This document shows, one piece after another, positions 17,993 to 26,186 of a stretch of DNA of 64,000 nucleotides (positions are counted from its first letter, which is position 1; each line of letters begins with the position of its first letter). The stretch covers positions 12,712-76,711 of the forward strand of contig JBPOIC010000033.1 in NCBI GenBank assembly GCA_052034865.1, in the 5' to 3' direction. Source of the stretch: JBPOIC01 sp052034865. Lineage in GTDB: Bacteria > UBA10199 > JADFYH01. The notes under the pieces were generated by a model. That model saw only the letters and a list, made by a program, of their open reading frames with translations. It did not search any database and had not been told where the DNA came from. The translations under genes and the position numbers were made by a program.

Positions 17993-18310
17993 ATGAGTAA
18001 TCAAGTTCCGCCAGCAGGGGCTTCAATTAGTTGGTCGAGTGTTACTTTAATTCCCAATCATTCAGGTGAAGGTGGAGAAACCTGGGAGACTGTTCGTCAT
18101 GAAGGAGTAGTTGATCCAGGTGTCAACTGCACTGATGGTTATGTTGGGGTGCTTTTAAAAGCTGAAAATGGGAATCGTAAAGGAATATGCCTACAAATAG
18201 AGGGCACTCCTGTTTATAAAGAGAAAGGGTTAAAGAGTAGATCATACGGTGAAATCTTTTTTTCAAGGATTGCCGATGAAATAAAAAGCTTATTTCAAAA
18301 AATATTTTAG
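17993..18310 (+). CDS. Orphan hypothetical protein, inserted antisense between two permease genes
   Basis: A 105-residue protein of unknown family. The start at 17993 is set by GAGGTGAGGAAG immediately upstream of ATG; a GTG nine bases earlier is less likely. The N-terminal half is Gly/Ser/Pro/Trp-rich and polar (PPAGASISWSSVTLIPNHSG), with one Cys in each half; the C-terminus is amphipathic (IADEIKSLFQKIF). No signal peptide or membrane helix. It runs opposite to the surrounding ABC export operon and splits its two permease genes, suggesting later insertion. Function unknown. Confidence 0.6.
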   Translation: MSNQVPPAGASISWSSVTLIPNHSGEGGETWETVRHEGVVDPGVNCTDGYVGVLLKAENGNRKGICLQIEGTPVYKEKGLKSRSYGEIFFSRIADEIKSLFQKIF

Positions 18311-18346
18311 AATCTCCTTCCCAAAACGATTTGTTTTTTAAATTCT

Positions 18347-19510
18347 TCATCCCGCAAACCTCAACGTCTCTGTAATTTTTTTCCTCATCGCTAAAAAAGA
18401 AGGCGGCAGGCCGCTCAAAAGACCCATGAATAAAGAGAGTACGACGACCTCATTCATAATATCCCAGTATGGATAAATCTCGAGGCCATGCATTCCGTGC
18501 CCTCCCGCGGGTAAAGTGATGTGCCAATAAGTAAAAATGAAGCACGCAGTAACCCCACCGCTAAATCCTCCCAACATTGAAAGCAAAAGCGATTCGCTCA
18601 AATAAAGCGAGAAAACCCGCAGTTTGGAAAAACCCAGGGTGCGCAAGACTCCCTGTTCCATCGTGCGCTCGCGAATGGACATCGAGAGAGTATTGCCCAC
18701 GACAAACAAGGTAGCTACCAGCGTGATCCAGGCAATGATTTTCACCGAAGTGGCAATCGATTCCAGCTCACTTAAAACGCTTTCCAAAAATCCTTTTTCG
18801 GTAATGATCTCGACAGGGACGGATGAGTTTTCAAAACGCTTGCGGACGACCTCTTCAATCCATGGTGCCTGATAAGGACTTTCGACCCGGAGCAAGGCAA
18901 TGCTGAATTTGCCTTCATCCTTGAGCAGGTCTTTCAGGTATTCGTAATGAACGAGGACGATCTCGGGGGCATCACTTTTGGAGCTTAAAACTCCAACAAT
19001 GTGGATGGGAAGATCCGGCATTCCAAGAAGCCCTTTAATGATTACTTCATGCCCGAGCTTCCACCTGTTTTTCTTTAAAGTCTCAATTCCTACAAGAGCC
19101 CCTTTTTTTTCGGCAGAAAACTGATCCAGCTGAATAGGAGTTGCCCCCTCCAGATTTCTGAGCTTTGGAAATTCTTCCGGATAAACACCGAGTGCAAAGA
19201 CATTGATGTCTTCGGATAAACCTGTTCCCAAATAAACCTTATAGGGAGAAAGGTGTTTGATCAGAGGAATGCTTTTGAGCTGACGAAGATAAGCTTCAGG
19301 TAACTGACCATCGATAAAATTGCTCATGTAGATCGGGCGGAAAAAAAGATTCACCTGGGCATTTTCGCTTTTGAGAAATCGATTGAAAGATTCCAAAAGA
19401 GTAAAGATGGCAACAAATAAGAAAAAGCTGATCAGCACACCCAGAAAGGTGAGCAAGGTTCGGCGCGGGTTTCGGAAAAGATTTCGGTAGAGAAGGGTAA
19501 AAAAAGTCAT
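18347..19510 (-). CDS. ABC transporter permease, FtsX/MacB type (first permease)
   Basis: A 387-residue permease with an N-terminal helix (RTLLTFLGVLISFFLFVAIF), a periplasmic domain and three C-terminal helices. The region after the second helix, RERTMEQGVLRTLGFSKLRV, is the FtsX-type coupling segment. The ATG at 19510 is preferred; an upstream TTG at 19543 would add 11 non-conserved residues. It follows the ATPase gene by about 117 bases. Together with the 16687-17838 permease it could form a heterodimeric channel, as LolC/LolE do. Confidence 0.83.
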   Translation of the reverse strand: MTFFTLLYRNLFRNPRRTLLTFLGVLISFFLFVAIFTLLESFNRFLKSENAQVNLFFRPIYMSNFIDGQLPEAYLRQLKSIPLIKHLSPYKVYLGTGLSEDINVFALGVYPEEFPKLRNLEGATPIQLDQFSAEKKGALVGIETLKKNRWKLGHEVIIKGLLGMPDLPIHIVGVLSSKSDAPEIVLVHYEYLKDLLKDEGKFSIALLRVESPYQAPWIEEVVRKRFENSSVPVEIITEKGFLESVLSELESIATSVKIIAWITLVATLFVVGNTLSMSIRERTMEQGVLRTLGFSKLRVFSLYLSESLLLSMLGGFSGGVTACFIFTYWHITLPAGGHGMHGLEIYPYWDIMNEVVVLSLFMGLLSGLPPSFLAMRKKITETLRFAG

Positions 19511-19627
19511 AAGGTCGTGGGATTGTTCTTCGTAGGCAGACAAGCGGTAAACCTGAAATTTGAATTCATGGTTTTTCTTCTGAACTCTGGGTTCTTATGG
19601 ATTCCGATTTCTTTCCCAATCATGTCC

Positions 19628-20332
19628 TTAACTTTTATTCGAATCCGATGATTGCACATCCTGCACCAACACCCCTTTCTCCAGGTGGACCTGCCTTTTG
19701 GCATATGCCGCTGCGCGTGGGTCGTGGGTCACCATAATAAAAGTCTTTGCCATCTGATCATTTAAGAATTTCATGAGCTCGAGGACTTCGGTTGATGAGA
19801 CAGCATCCAGACTGCCAGTCGGCTCATCGGCAAGAATGATGATTGGATCGGTAACGAGGGCGCGGGCCATCGCCACGCGCTGTTGCTGGCCGCCTGAAAG
19901 TTGGCTCGGACGGTAGTAAAGTCTGTCGTTTAAACCCACGAGATTCAAAGCGGTCATCGCGTGCTGGCGTCTTTCCTGGGGGCTTAGCCGCGTGAGAAGA
20001 AGAGGGAGCTCCACATTTTCGATGGCACTGAGAACGGGAAGAAGATTGTACTGTTGATAGATGTATCCAATCGTGGAATTGCGCCAGAGGTCTTTATCGG
20101 CCTCCGAAAGTTTGCCAATTTCCTCCCCCTGGATTTTCAAAGTTCCGGAAGTCGCATCGTCGATTCCTGCAATCATATTCAGCAGGGTCGTTTTTCCACA
20201 TCCGGGAGGACCGGTGAGGGCAACAAATTAACCGGTTTGTATTGTCAGATCGATATCGCGCAGGATTACTTCTTCCACCTGTTCGTGGGTAAAGGATTTA
20301 ACGAGATGTTGAATTTCGATGAGTAGAGGCAT
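19628..20332 (-). pseudogene. ABC transporter ATPase, MacB/LolD type, interrupted by an in-frame TAA
   Basis: The gene begins with ATG at 20332, with GGAGGAG at the end of the upstream HlyD gene as ribosome site, and would encode about 234 residues. Codon 35 is TAA (plus-strand 20228-20230) just before the beta strand that leads into Walker A; related ATPases have a Glu here (TGEFVAL), so one G-to-T change in a Glu codon explains it. Everything else is intact: Walker A GPPGCGKTT, Q-loop YQQYNLLPVLS, signature LSGGQQQRVAMARAL, Walker B IIILADEPTGSLD, H-loop MVTHDPRAA. No start codon lies between the stop and Walker A; the first later ATG falls after Walker A, giving an inactive 182-residue fragment. 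It could be a recent nonsense mutation, a sequencing or assembly error, or read-through. Confidence 0.85.
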
Positions 20333-20338
20333 TGAAGG

Positions 20339-21499
20339 TTACTCCTCCTTTTCCACTTCCACGCGCACTTTCATCCCATTTTTAAATCCTGGTTTTGGAT
20401 AAAGAACCACGGGTTCATCGCCTTCCAAACCAGAGGAGATGAGGAATTTTCCTTCATTTTCACTGGCGATCTCCACTTTCTTCTCAATCAATTCATCCTT
20501 CTTAACCACAAAAACCACTCTCTCCTGCTTTCTACTCAACACGGCTGAAGCAGGAAGAGCCACGCGTCGATGAACTTCCTGTTGGGTTTCATTTTTTAAA
20601 AAATACACCCGAGCACTCATTTCGGGTTTCAAGAGTTCATCAGGAGCTTCCAAACGTACTTTCATTTGGACAATGCTTTGTTGTCGATTTGCCTGGGGTG
20701 AAATATAGAAGAGGTTTGCTTTGTAGGATCGATGGGGCAGGGCATCGGGCATGATGAGTGCAGGTTGATCGAGCTTAATTTTTTCTAGATCGGATTCCAG
20801 AATATCCATTTCTACATTCATCACTCTTAAGTCGGCTACCTTTAAGACGGCTGAACCTGGGATGCCCTCCGATGTAATTCCTGGCAGTAAAAACTCTCCC
20901 GGCTCTTTCTCTTTACTGATGACGGTACCTTCAATCGGAGAGCGAACTTTTGTATTTTCTAAAAAATAGCGGGCGCTTTCCAGAGAAGCCTTTCTCACTT
21001 CCAGAGTTTTTTCGACCTCATCATATTCTGCCCGAGCAATAACTCCTTCCCGAAAAAGTACTTTTTTTCTGGCAAACTGGGCAGCGGCGAGATCGTACTG
21101 GGATTTTTCGATCTGAAACTTGGCGCGGTAATCATCATCTTCGATTTCAGCAAGAATCTGATCTTTTTGAACCTTGTCTCCTTCTTTCACTAAAACCGAT
21201 TTGATTTTTCCGTTGATCTGGCTGCTGACAAGAATCGTGCTATCGGCGACGAGATAGCCGCCTGCAGTTAAGGTGGTTTCTGGCAGCCCTTCCTGAACGA
21301 TCTCGGAGCGAACGACAACAACCTTCGGAGGTCGCATCCATTGCTGAAAAAGGATGAAACCTGCGCCAATCAATAAAACACAGGCAGCAATGAGAGTTTT
21401 TTTTCTCAGACTCCACCCGGAAAAACGGGTCGCCTTTTTTGTGCCAGGAATCTTGAGTGAGTAGATCAGTCTTTCGCGGTCATTCTCGTTTTCAGTCAT
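20339..21499 (-). CDS. HlyD/MacA-type periplasmic adaptor (membrane fusion protein)
   Basis: A 386-residue adaptor linking an inner-membrane ABC pump to TolC. One transmembrane helix lies at about residues 32-51 (TLIAACVLLIGAGFILFQQW), then a lipoyl half-motif (GKIKSVLVKEGDKVQKDQIL), a helical hairpin (about 120-185), the second lipoyl half (VRSPIEGTVISKEKEPGEFL) and beta-barrel domains. The start overlaps the TolC gene end by 8 bases, and its last codons carry the ribosome site for the ATPase gene. Confidence 0.92.
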   Translation of the reverse strand: MTENENDRERLIYSLKIPGTKKATRFSGWSLRKKTLIAACVLLIGAGFILFQQWMRPPKVVVVRSEIVQEGLPETTLTAGGYLVADSTILVSSQINGKIKSVLVKEGDKVQKDQILAEIEDDDYRAKFQIEKSQYDLAAAQFARKKVLFREGVIARAEYDEVEKTLEVRKASLESARYFLENTKVRSPIEGTVISKEKEPGEFLLPGITSEGIPGSAVLKVADLRVMNVEMDILESDLEKIKLDQPALIMPDALPHRSYKANLFYISPQANRQQSIVQMKVRLEAPDELLKPEMSARVYFLKNETQQEVHRRVALPASAVLSRKQERVVFVVKKDELIEKKVEIASENEGKFLISSGLEGDEPVVLYPKPGFKNGMKVRVEVEKEE

Positions 21500-22910
21500 G
21501 AGTATTGGTGCTCCCAGTCAGTTGATCCAGTTTTGCAAGACTTAAAACATAATCGTAAACACTGCTTAAGTAATTCAGGCGCGCCTGTTCGAGTTGGGTC
21601 TGAATATCTTTCAGATCAAGATAAGAACTGAGTCCATTCTCAAATCGAAGCTGGGCCTGGTGATAGAGGGTTTGTGCGAGTTTTAAATTTTGCTGTGCAT
21701 TGATTTTTTTGAGTTGCTGGGATTTTGCCTGAGCCAGGGTTTGTTCAAGCGAAAGTTGCAGATCTTTTTCGATCAGGTTTTTCTCCCATTCAGCCTGTTG
21801 CGCTCGCGCCTGAGCGACCTTGTATTTTCCAGCCGTCAGCAGTCCATCAAAAATTGGCACGTCGACCTTGAGACCCAAAGCTAGATTGTTTGAGAACTCA
21901 TTGGAGTTTGGAAAAAATCGATCCGAACTTTCTCCGGTGCGCTTGTAAAATCCGAAGATATTCATGTTGGGGAAAAAATTAGCTCGTGTGGCTTTGCGGG
22001 TTTGATTGAGGCTTTGCGCTCTCAGTTTTGCAAAGGCGACTTTTGGACTGGAGTGGATCTGATCCTTCAGTTGATTTTCAGATTCCAGATTCTGCACAGA
22101 ATCTTCCAGCGAGTGAGTGAGTTTAAGAATTTCGGAGGGCAGAATGCCAGCTATCCTTTTAAGTCTGGCCAAGGCAATTTCATGATTGGACTCTGCCTGA
22201 AGAAGATCGGTCTGTCTTGTTTGAGCGGAGAGGGCTGAACGTTGAGCTTCAAAATCAGAGATCTCGCCGATTTTCATTCGAAGGTTCTGCGAACGAGCAA
22301 TCTGATTAGCCTCTTCAAGCGAGGTATGGGCGAGAGTCATTTGCCCTTGAGCCAGGAGGGCCTGAAAATAAGCCTCACGGGTTTCGTAAATCACATCGGC
22401 ACGGGTTTGTTGAAGATTCATTCCTGCAGCTGCGCGATTTTTACGAGCGGCATCAATGCCATAATAAATTCCACCAAAGCGAGTGACGGGTTGTGAAAGG
22501 TCGATTTCAAAACTGTGGGCATTATCAAAGCCGAGGGGGACTTTACCGGTGTTAAAAAACAGGGAAGGTTTTTCGATATTGCGGGTGTAATTGTAGCTTC
22601 CTCTTAAGCTGGGAAGTGCCAGGGCATAAGCCTGCCAGGTATTGCCTCGAGCAATCTCGACATCTGCCTGAGACAAGGCCACTTTTTCATAATATTGAAG
22701 AGCCCTTTGAATGGCATCCTGAAGGTTTAAAGAAATCGACTGAGGTTGAGATTCTTGGGACTCTGCCGCGAAAGCAGGATAAAAAATCCAAAAGATGAAT
22801 AAGAGTTGTAAGAGGGCCAGGATGAAGGTTCTTCTAAGCCGAAGCATGATGTGTGCTCTCATAGCACTTCTGTTTCGATTGAGTAAATACTTCCACATAT
22901 CTTCTCTCAT
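21492..22910 (-). CDS. TolC-like outer membrane efflux protein
   Basis: Outer-membrane channel of the tripartite exporter. From 22910 the protein is 472 residues: a signal sequence (LALLQLLFIFWIFYPAFAA), then two TolC-type halves of coiled-coil helices and beta strands (SYNYTRNIEKPSLFF; PIFDGLLTAGKYKVAQARAQ; YLDLKDIQTQLEQARLNYLS). AAGGTGG stands 7 bases before ATG 22910; a start at the internal MLRLRR just before the signal helix is also possible. It is the first gene of the minus-strand export operon. Confidence 0.88.
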   Translation of the reverse strand: MREDMWKYLLNRNRSAMRAHIMLRLRRTFILALLQLLFIFWIFYPAFAAESQESQPQSISLNLQDAIQRALQYYEKVALSQADVEIARGNTWQAYALALPSLRGSYNYTRNIEKPSLFFNTGKVPLGFDNAHSFEIDLSQPVTRFGGIYYGIDAARKNRAAAGMNLQQTRADVIYETREAYFQALLAQGQMTLAHTSLEEANQIARSQNLRMKIGEISDFEAQRSALSAQTRQTDLLQAESNHEIALARLKRIAGILPSEILKLTHSLEDSVQNLESENQLKDQIHSSPKVAFAKLRAQSLNQTRKATRANFFPNMNIFGFYKRTGESSDRFFPNSNEFSNNLALGLKVDVPIFDGLLTAGKYKVAQARAQQAEWEKNLIEKDLQLSLEQTLAQAKSQQLKKINAQQNLKLAQTLYHQAQLRFENGLSSYLDLKDIQTQLEQARLNYLSSVYDYVLSLAKLDQLTGSTNTHD

Positions 22911-22994
22911 AATTCCACCTTGCGAAACTACATGAAGATTTTCTACAGATGAGGGGCAGGGATTATCCATACATTATTAAAGAAAGGACACAAA

Positions 22995-23351
22995 ATGGAC
23001 TTGGTTAACAGACAAGTCGCCTTGATCAAACCCAAAGCCCCATTTTTGGACTGGCTTATCTCATTGCCTGACTCCGAAGATTTGCAAGATCTCACTCTAT
23101 TTCAGCTCCGTGCCCAATCGATTGCATATCTGATTCCTGAGTATGAGATGATCGAGGATGCGATTGCGGATATCGAAAATAATTTTGAGTTGTTTTTTGA
23201 AGATGCGCTGGAGGGATGGTTTACCGATGAGGATTATTGGCCAGAAAATCGCGATTTGATGCTATTTCGAGATTGGTTCGATGTGGAAGTTCATGAGCTC
23301 GTGATCGATTTGTGCGAGGGAGGAATTAAAAAGTCCGGTGAAGAGCAATAA
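22995..23351 (+). CDS. Small acidic hypothetical protein
   Basis: A 118-residue, strongly acidic soluble protein with a high aromatic and Asp/Glu content (for example GWFTDEDYWPENRDLMLF). It does not match a family I can name. AGAAAGGACAC precedes the ATG, codon use looks native, and a strong terminator begins two bases after the stop, so it is very likely expressed as a single-gene unit divergent from the TolC operon. Confidence 0.75.
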   Translation: MDLVNRQVALIKPKAPFLDWLISLPDSEDLQDLTLFQLRAQSIAYLIPEYEMIEDAIADIENNFELFFEDALEGWFTDEDYWPENRDLMLFRDWFDVEVHELVIDLCEGGIKKSGEEQ

Positions 23352-23352
23352 A

Positions 23353-23386
23353 AAAGCGGTCTTGAGATTTCAAGACCGCTTTTTTT
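23353..23386 (+). terminator. Rho-independent terminator
   Basis: AAAGCGGTCTTGA / TCAAGACCGCTTT stem with a small loop and a run of T. The A-rich left side lets it also work for the converging gene at 23404. Confidence 0.92.
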
Positions 23387-23403
23387 GAGGCAGCTTATAA
23401 AAC

Positions 23404-23736
23404 TTAACTGATCGAGGCCTTCGCAGCCCCACCAATCGCCCCAGCAGCCCCAGCAGAGGGAGCGGCGTTTAAGGTTTGATTCAGGGAGGCTTGGAGAGAA
23501 GTTAAGGAATCTTTAAGTTGGTCTCCGACTTTTTTTGCATTGGCATCGATTTCATTTTTATCCTTTTTGCCTTGTTCAATCATGCCCATAGCTTTTCCAG
23601 CGGCTGCGGTTGCGCTCTGTTGTCCCTGAGCAACAGCTTGCATTCCCATCGCTTCCCCTTTTGCATTAGCTTGCTGCACTTGACCCAGAGCATTTTGAAC
23701 AATCGGGCTCTGATTCTTCTCTATCGCTGTTGCCAT
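23404..23736 (-). CDS. Small Ala/Gln-rich helical hypothetical protein
   Basis: A 110-residue protein, almost wholly predicted helix, rich in Ala, Gln, Gly and Lys (QGQQSATAAAGKAMGMIEQG), with a Gly/Ala-rich end (AGAAGAIGGAAKASIS). No signal peptide. AAGGAGATGTT gives a strong ribosome site. It is the last gene of a minus-strand cassette of orphans. The composition would suit a small secreted or structural (needle, tail or translocator-like) protein, but no homology was recognised. Confidence 0.7.
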   Translation of the reverse strand: MATAIEKNQSPIVQNALGQVQQANAKGEAMGMQAVAQGQQSATAAAGKAMGMIEQGKKDKNEIDANAKKVGDQLKDSLTSLQASLNQTLNAAPSAGAAGAIGGAAKASIS

Positions 23737-23761
23737 AACATCTCCTTTTTAATGAATAAAA

Positions 23762-24526
23762 TTAAATGGTTGTCTTTTTAGGCTTGGAGGCCTTTTTTAA
23801 ATCTTTTAATGAAAATGAAGCGGCTTCGGATGCTGGCTTCGATCCAAGCTTTTCATTTTTCATGAGCACGTCGGATAAAGCATTCTTCTTTTTATCAGAA
23901 ATCTTTTGACCACTTTCGAAAGTGGTTTTTACGACTTTCGCTTTTGACCTCTCTACCTCTTTCCCCACCATTTCCTGATAAGCTGCGTCCGCGTTCAGCT
24001 CGCGAACTCTGGCTGGGGAAGGGCAGGCATCTAACAGTTCCTGGAGTCTTTGTTTGAAAAGCTTATCTACCAGGATACGTTCGTTTTTTAAAAACCCCCC
24101 CTGCTCTCTGGATTTTTCAATCTTTTCAAACTCTTTGGGCCCGACCGTAGTTGAAGGGATCAATTCTTCATTGCAGAACTTCCTCCAGTTTTTAAGCTCG
24201 TACCAACCCTCGCGTAACTGGGAAATATCGAGTGGTTTCCTGACAAGCCCGAAATGTTTAAATTTTCCAAGCTGAATGAATTTTTCTTTTGAGATGAGAT
24301 AGGTGCCATCTGGTTGCTTGCAATCTTTAAAGGCCGCCTGCCATTCTTCGAGTGTAAATTTCTTCTCATCGACAAATCCGAACACATACAAAAACCACGG
24401 ATCTGTGGCGATATACCGGATATGCTCGCCCTTGAATCCCGCTGGAAGGACCGTTTCTTTCGGAGTCGTTCTCCAGATTCCCTCCATGAGCTTTCGATTT
24501 TTTTCGATAAGTTCTTGATCGTTCAT
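23762..24526 (-). CDS. Hypothetical protein, 254 residues
   Basis: Soluble protein of unknown family. Residues about 1-150 are Trp/Phe/Tyr-rich and look folded (YIATDPWFLYVFGFVDEKKF; GWYELKNWRKFCNEELIP). The last 70 residues are Lys/Ser-rich and probably disordered, ending in a basic KKASKPKKTTI. ATG 24526 is preferred over the upstream frame start because GAGAGGAATC precedes it. It is flanked by other orphans in the same direction (26 and 22 bases), so one operon is likely. Confidence 0.7.
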   Translation of the reverse strand: MNDQELIEKNRKLMEGIWRTTPKETVLPAGFKGEHIRYIATDPWFLYVFGFVDEKKFTLEEWQAAFKDCKQPDGTYLISKEKFIQLGKFKHFGLVRKPLDISQLREGWYELKNWRKFCNEELIPSTTVGPKEFEKIEKSREQGGFLKNERILVDKLFKQRLQELLDACPSPARVRELNADAAYQEMVGKEVERSKAKVVKTTFESGQKISDKKKNALSDVLMKNEKLGSKPASEAASFSLKDLKKASKPKKTTI

Positions 24527-24548
24527 GATTCCTCTCAAAAGGAAACAA

Positions 24549-24959
24549 TTAGCTGTTTAAAGTAGGTTCTGCACATTCGGGCATGTTACGATCATAACCT
24601 CCTGCACCATCCTTATTCCCAACAACTTCAACATAATTGGAATGATCTTTCCACGGATCATTTTCATGCACCCATGCCATCATTTCTTTATTTCTCTCAG
24701 CGGATTGTGCATCTCTTTCTCTATCTAGTTGACGATCTTTATCGCGTTGAGCCGCTTCGACATCGGTCTCATGCATGGATGCTTTTAAGATGGTATTCGA
24801 ATCGTGGATGCGAGCCTTTGCATCTTCTTTAGCCGCAAACTTGGTCGCCTCAGCTGCTTTGTCCGAAGCATGCTTCATGGCACTACTGACAAAACCCGCA
24901 CCAACTGCTGCACCAACTGCTGCGACGGCTCCTACAATTAATCCGGCAATGACTCCCAT
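24549..24959 (-). CDS. Hypothetical protein with Gly/Ala-rich N-terminal membrane segment
   Basis: A 136-residue protein. The first 28 residues form a Gly/Ala-rich hydrophobic segment with small-xxx-small spacing (LIVGAVAAVGAAVGAGFVSS). The rest is a highly charged helix (EAAQRDKDRQLDRERDAQSA) and ends with a short Cys-containing tail. CAGGAGGACT precedes the ATG. The layout resembles small membrane-active proteins of phage late regions or secretion systems; no family assigned. Confidence 0.68.
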   Translation of the reverse strand: MGVIAGLIVGAVAAVGAAVGAGFVSSAMKHASDKAAEATKFAAKEDAKARIHDSNTILKASMHETDVEAAQRDKDRQLDRERDAQSAERNKEMMAWVHENDPWKDHSNYVEVVGNKDGAGGYDRNMPECAEPTLNS

Positions 24960-25070
24960 ATTAAAGTCCTCCTGTTTGATTGAATTTAGAAAAACTATAT
25001 CTTACGAAAATTATCGATTTTTATAGGCAGTTAAGTTGCTTTTAAGATCAGATTAATTGGGGCTCCTGAT

Positions 25071-25616
25071 CTAAAGAAGAGTCGGCCCTAAATGCTCACA
25101 AGCCTTTATTGAGAATACTTCGCTGGGGTTATTTCGTTGTACATTCATTGTGAGTAAATGCGCGATTTTTTGAGATGGAAAGTCTCTCTTACCTTGAAAG
25201 CAATAGCTCCAAATTTTTTCAAGTGTAGAGAGTTTAAAAAGCTCATCCAATTCAATAGTTAAGGCATTATGAATTAAGGCCCACCTTTCTGCTGTGTGAT
25301 GCAGTTCCATAATGGAATTTAAAGGGATCTCAAATTTAAATGCCTTGATGGCTCTCTCTCGGCTCAGAAGCGGATTCTGACGAATGTAAACTTTGGTTGA
25401 TGGCAGAGTTAATGCTTTAGGTAAATAGGCATAAGTAGAGCAGTCAGCAATAAACTGATTATTCTGTATGGCAGTCTCGATTGTTGAGCGCCAATTTTCA
25501 TCTGTAGCAGCTAAATCATGAAAGGAGATACAGTCTGGTTCATGGTTAAACATTACAGATAAAAAAGCACTGCCGCATCTGGGAAGACCTGTGATTTGAA
25601 TGAAATCTCCGTTCAT
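25071..25616 (-). CDS. P-loop sulfotransferase-like protein, phage type
   Basis: A 181-residue protein. The N-terminus (ITGLPRCGSAFLSVMF) matches the PAPS-binding loop of sulfotransferase-like P-loop proteins, and SFHDLA follows at the position where phage-type members have a conserved His. Such proteins occur in tailed-phage late regions next to structural genes; their role is unknown. The start at 25616 overlaps the preceding stop as ATGA, coupling it to the citrate-synthase-like gene. An inverted repeat (25045-25051/25066-25072) at its 3' end may be a weak terminator. Confidence 0.6.
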   Translation of the reverse strand: MNGDFIQITGLPRCGSAFLSVMFNHEPDCISFHDLAATDENWRSTIETAIQNNQFIADCSTYAYLPKALTLPSTKVYIRQNPLLSRERAIKAFKFEIPLNSIMELHHTAERWALIHNALTIELDELFKLSTLEKIWSYCFQGKRDFPSQKIAHLLTMNVQRNNPSEVFSIKACEHLGPTLL

Positions 25617-26170
25617 TTCGAGACCATATTTACCCAAGCCGGAATTCTAGAAAGGATGAAAAGAGTTGAACCTGTTCCATTCTTAAATCCACATTCTTCG
25701 CAACAAGCTGCAGAAAAAAGGGCCGCATTCGGATAAAGTTTTTTACCAGTTTGCTGAATCCAGCCAGATAAGTTCGAAATTCTCTGATCAATATGGTGAA
25801 AATTTGCCTGAATGAGATCAGAGACTTCCTGCCATGATGGGTCAATTCCAATTTTAAAAAATGAATTTCCGAATCCAGCAATTCTTTTTCCTGCAGCTAT
25901 TGTGGAATATATTTTTTTTTGATCCCACTCTCGATAGACCTCTCTAGCAGCTTCGATAGGTCCATGAAGATCGCCTAAAGTTAAAATTGCCGAAACAATT
26001 CCATTTTCAATTCGACCACTAGCGCCTGTGGCATTCAAGAACGCAAAACTGCTCGCATTCTGATTTGCTTTTGCTGAATTGGTATGAGCTTTAACAACTG
26101 CCTGAATAAGATTTTTTTGGTTGTCAGATAGGTCGTTACAGTAGGGAATCTCAATTTCAAGTTTATACAT
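25613..26170 (-). CDS. Half-length citrate-synthase-like protein lacking catalytic residues
   Basis: A 185-residue protein that aligns by eye with the C-terminal half of citrate synthase: NASSFAFLNATGASG (family NASTF...), LTLGDLHGPIEAA (family GGxxHGGA), IAGFGNSFFKIGIDP (family GFGHRVYKxxDP), LYPNAALFSA (family LYPNVDFYS), TLFILSRIPAW (family FAxxRxxGW). Of the catalytic triad, the first His (LHG) is kept, the second His is Asn (GFGN) and the Asp is Ala (PNAA). The N-terminal half is absent. It is therefore not expected to make citrate and looks like a repurposed fold. It is coupled to the sulfotransferase-like gene. Confidence 0.65.
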   Translation of the reverse strand: MYKLEIEIPYCNDLSDNQKNLIQAVVKAHTNSAKANQNASSFAFLNATGASGRIENGIVSAILTLGDLHGPIEAAREVYREWDQKKIYSTIAAGKRIAGFGNSFFKIGIDPSWQEVSDLIQANFHHIDQRISNLSGWIQQTGKKLYPNAALFSAACCEECGFKNGTGSTLFILSRIPAWVNMVSK

Positions 26171-26186
26171 ATCGACCTTATTGAAA

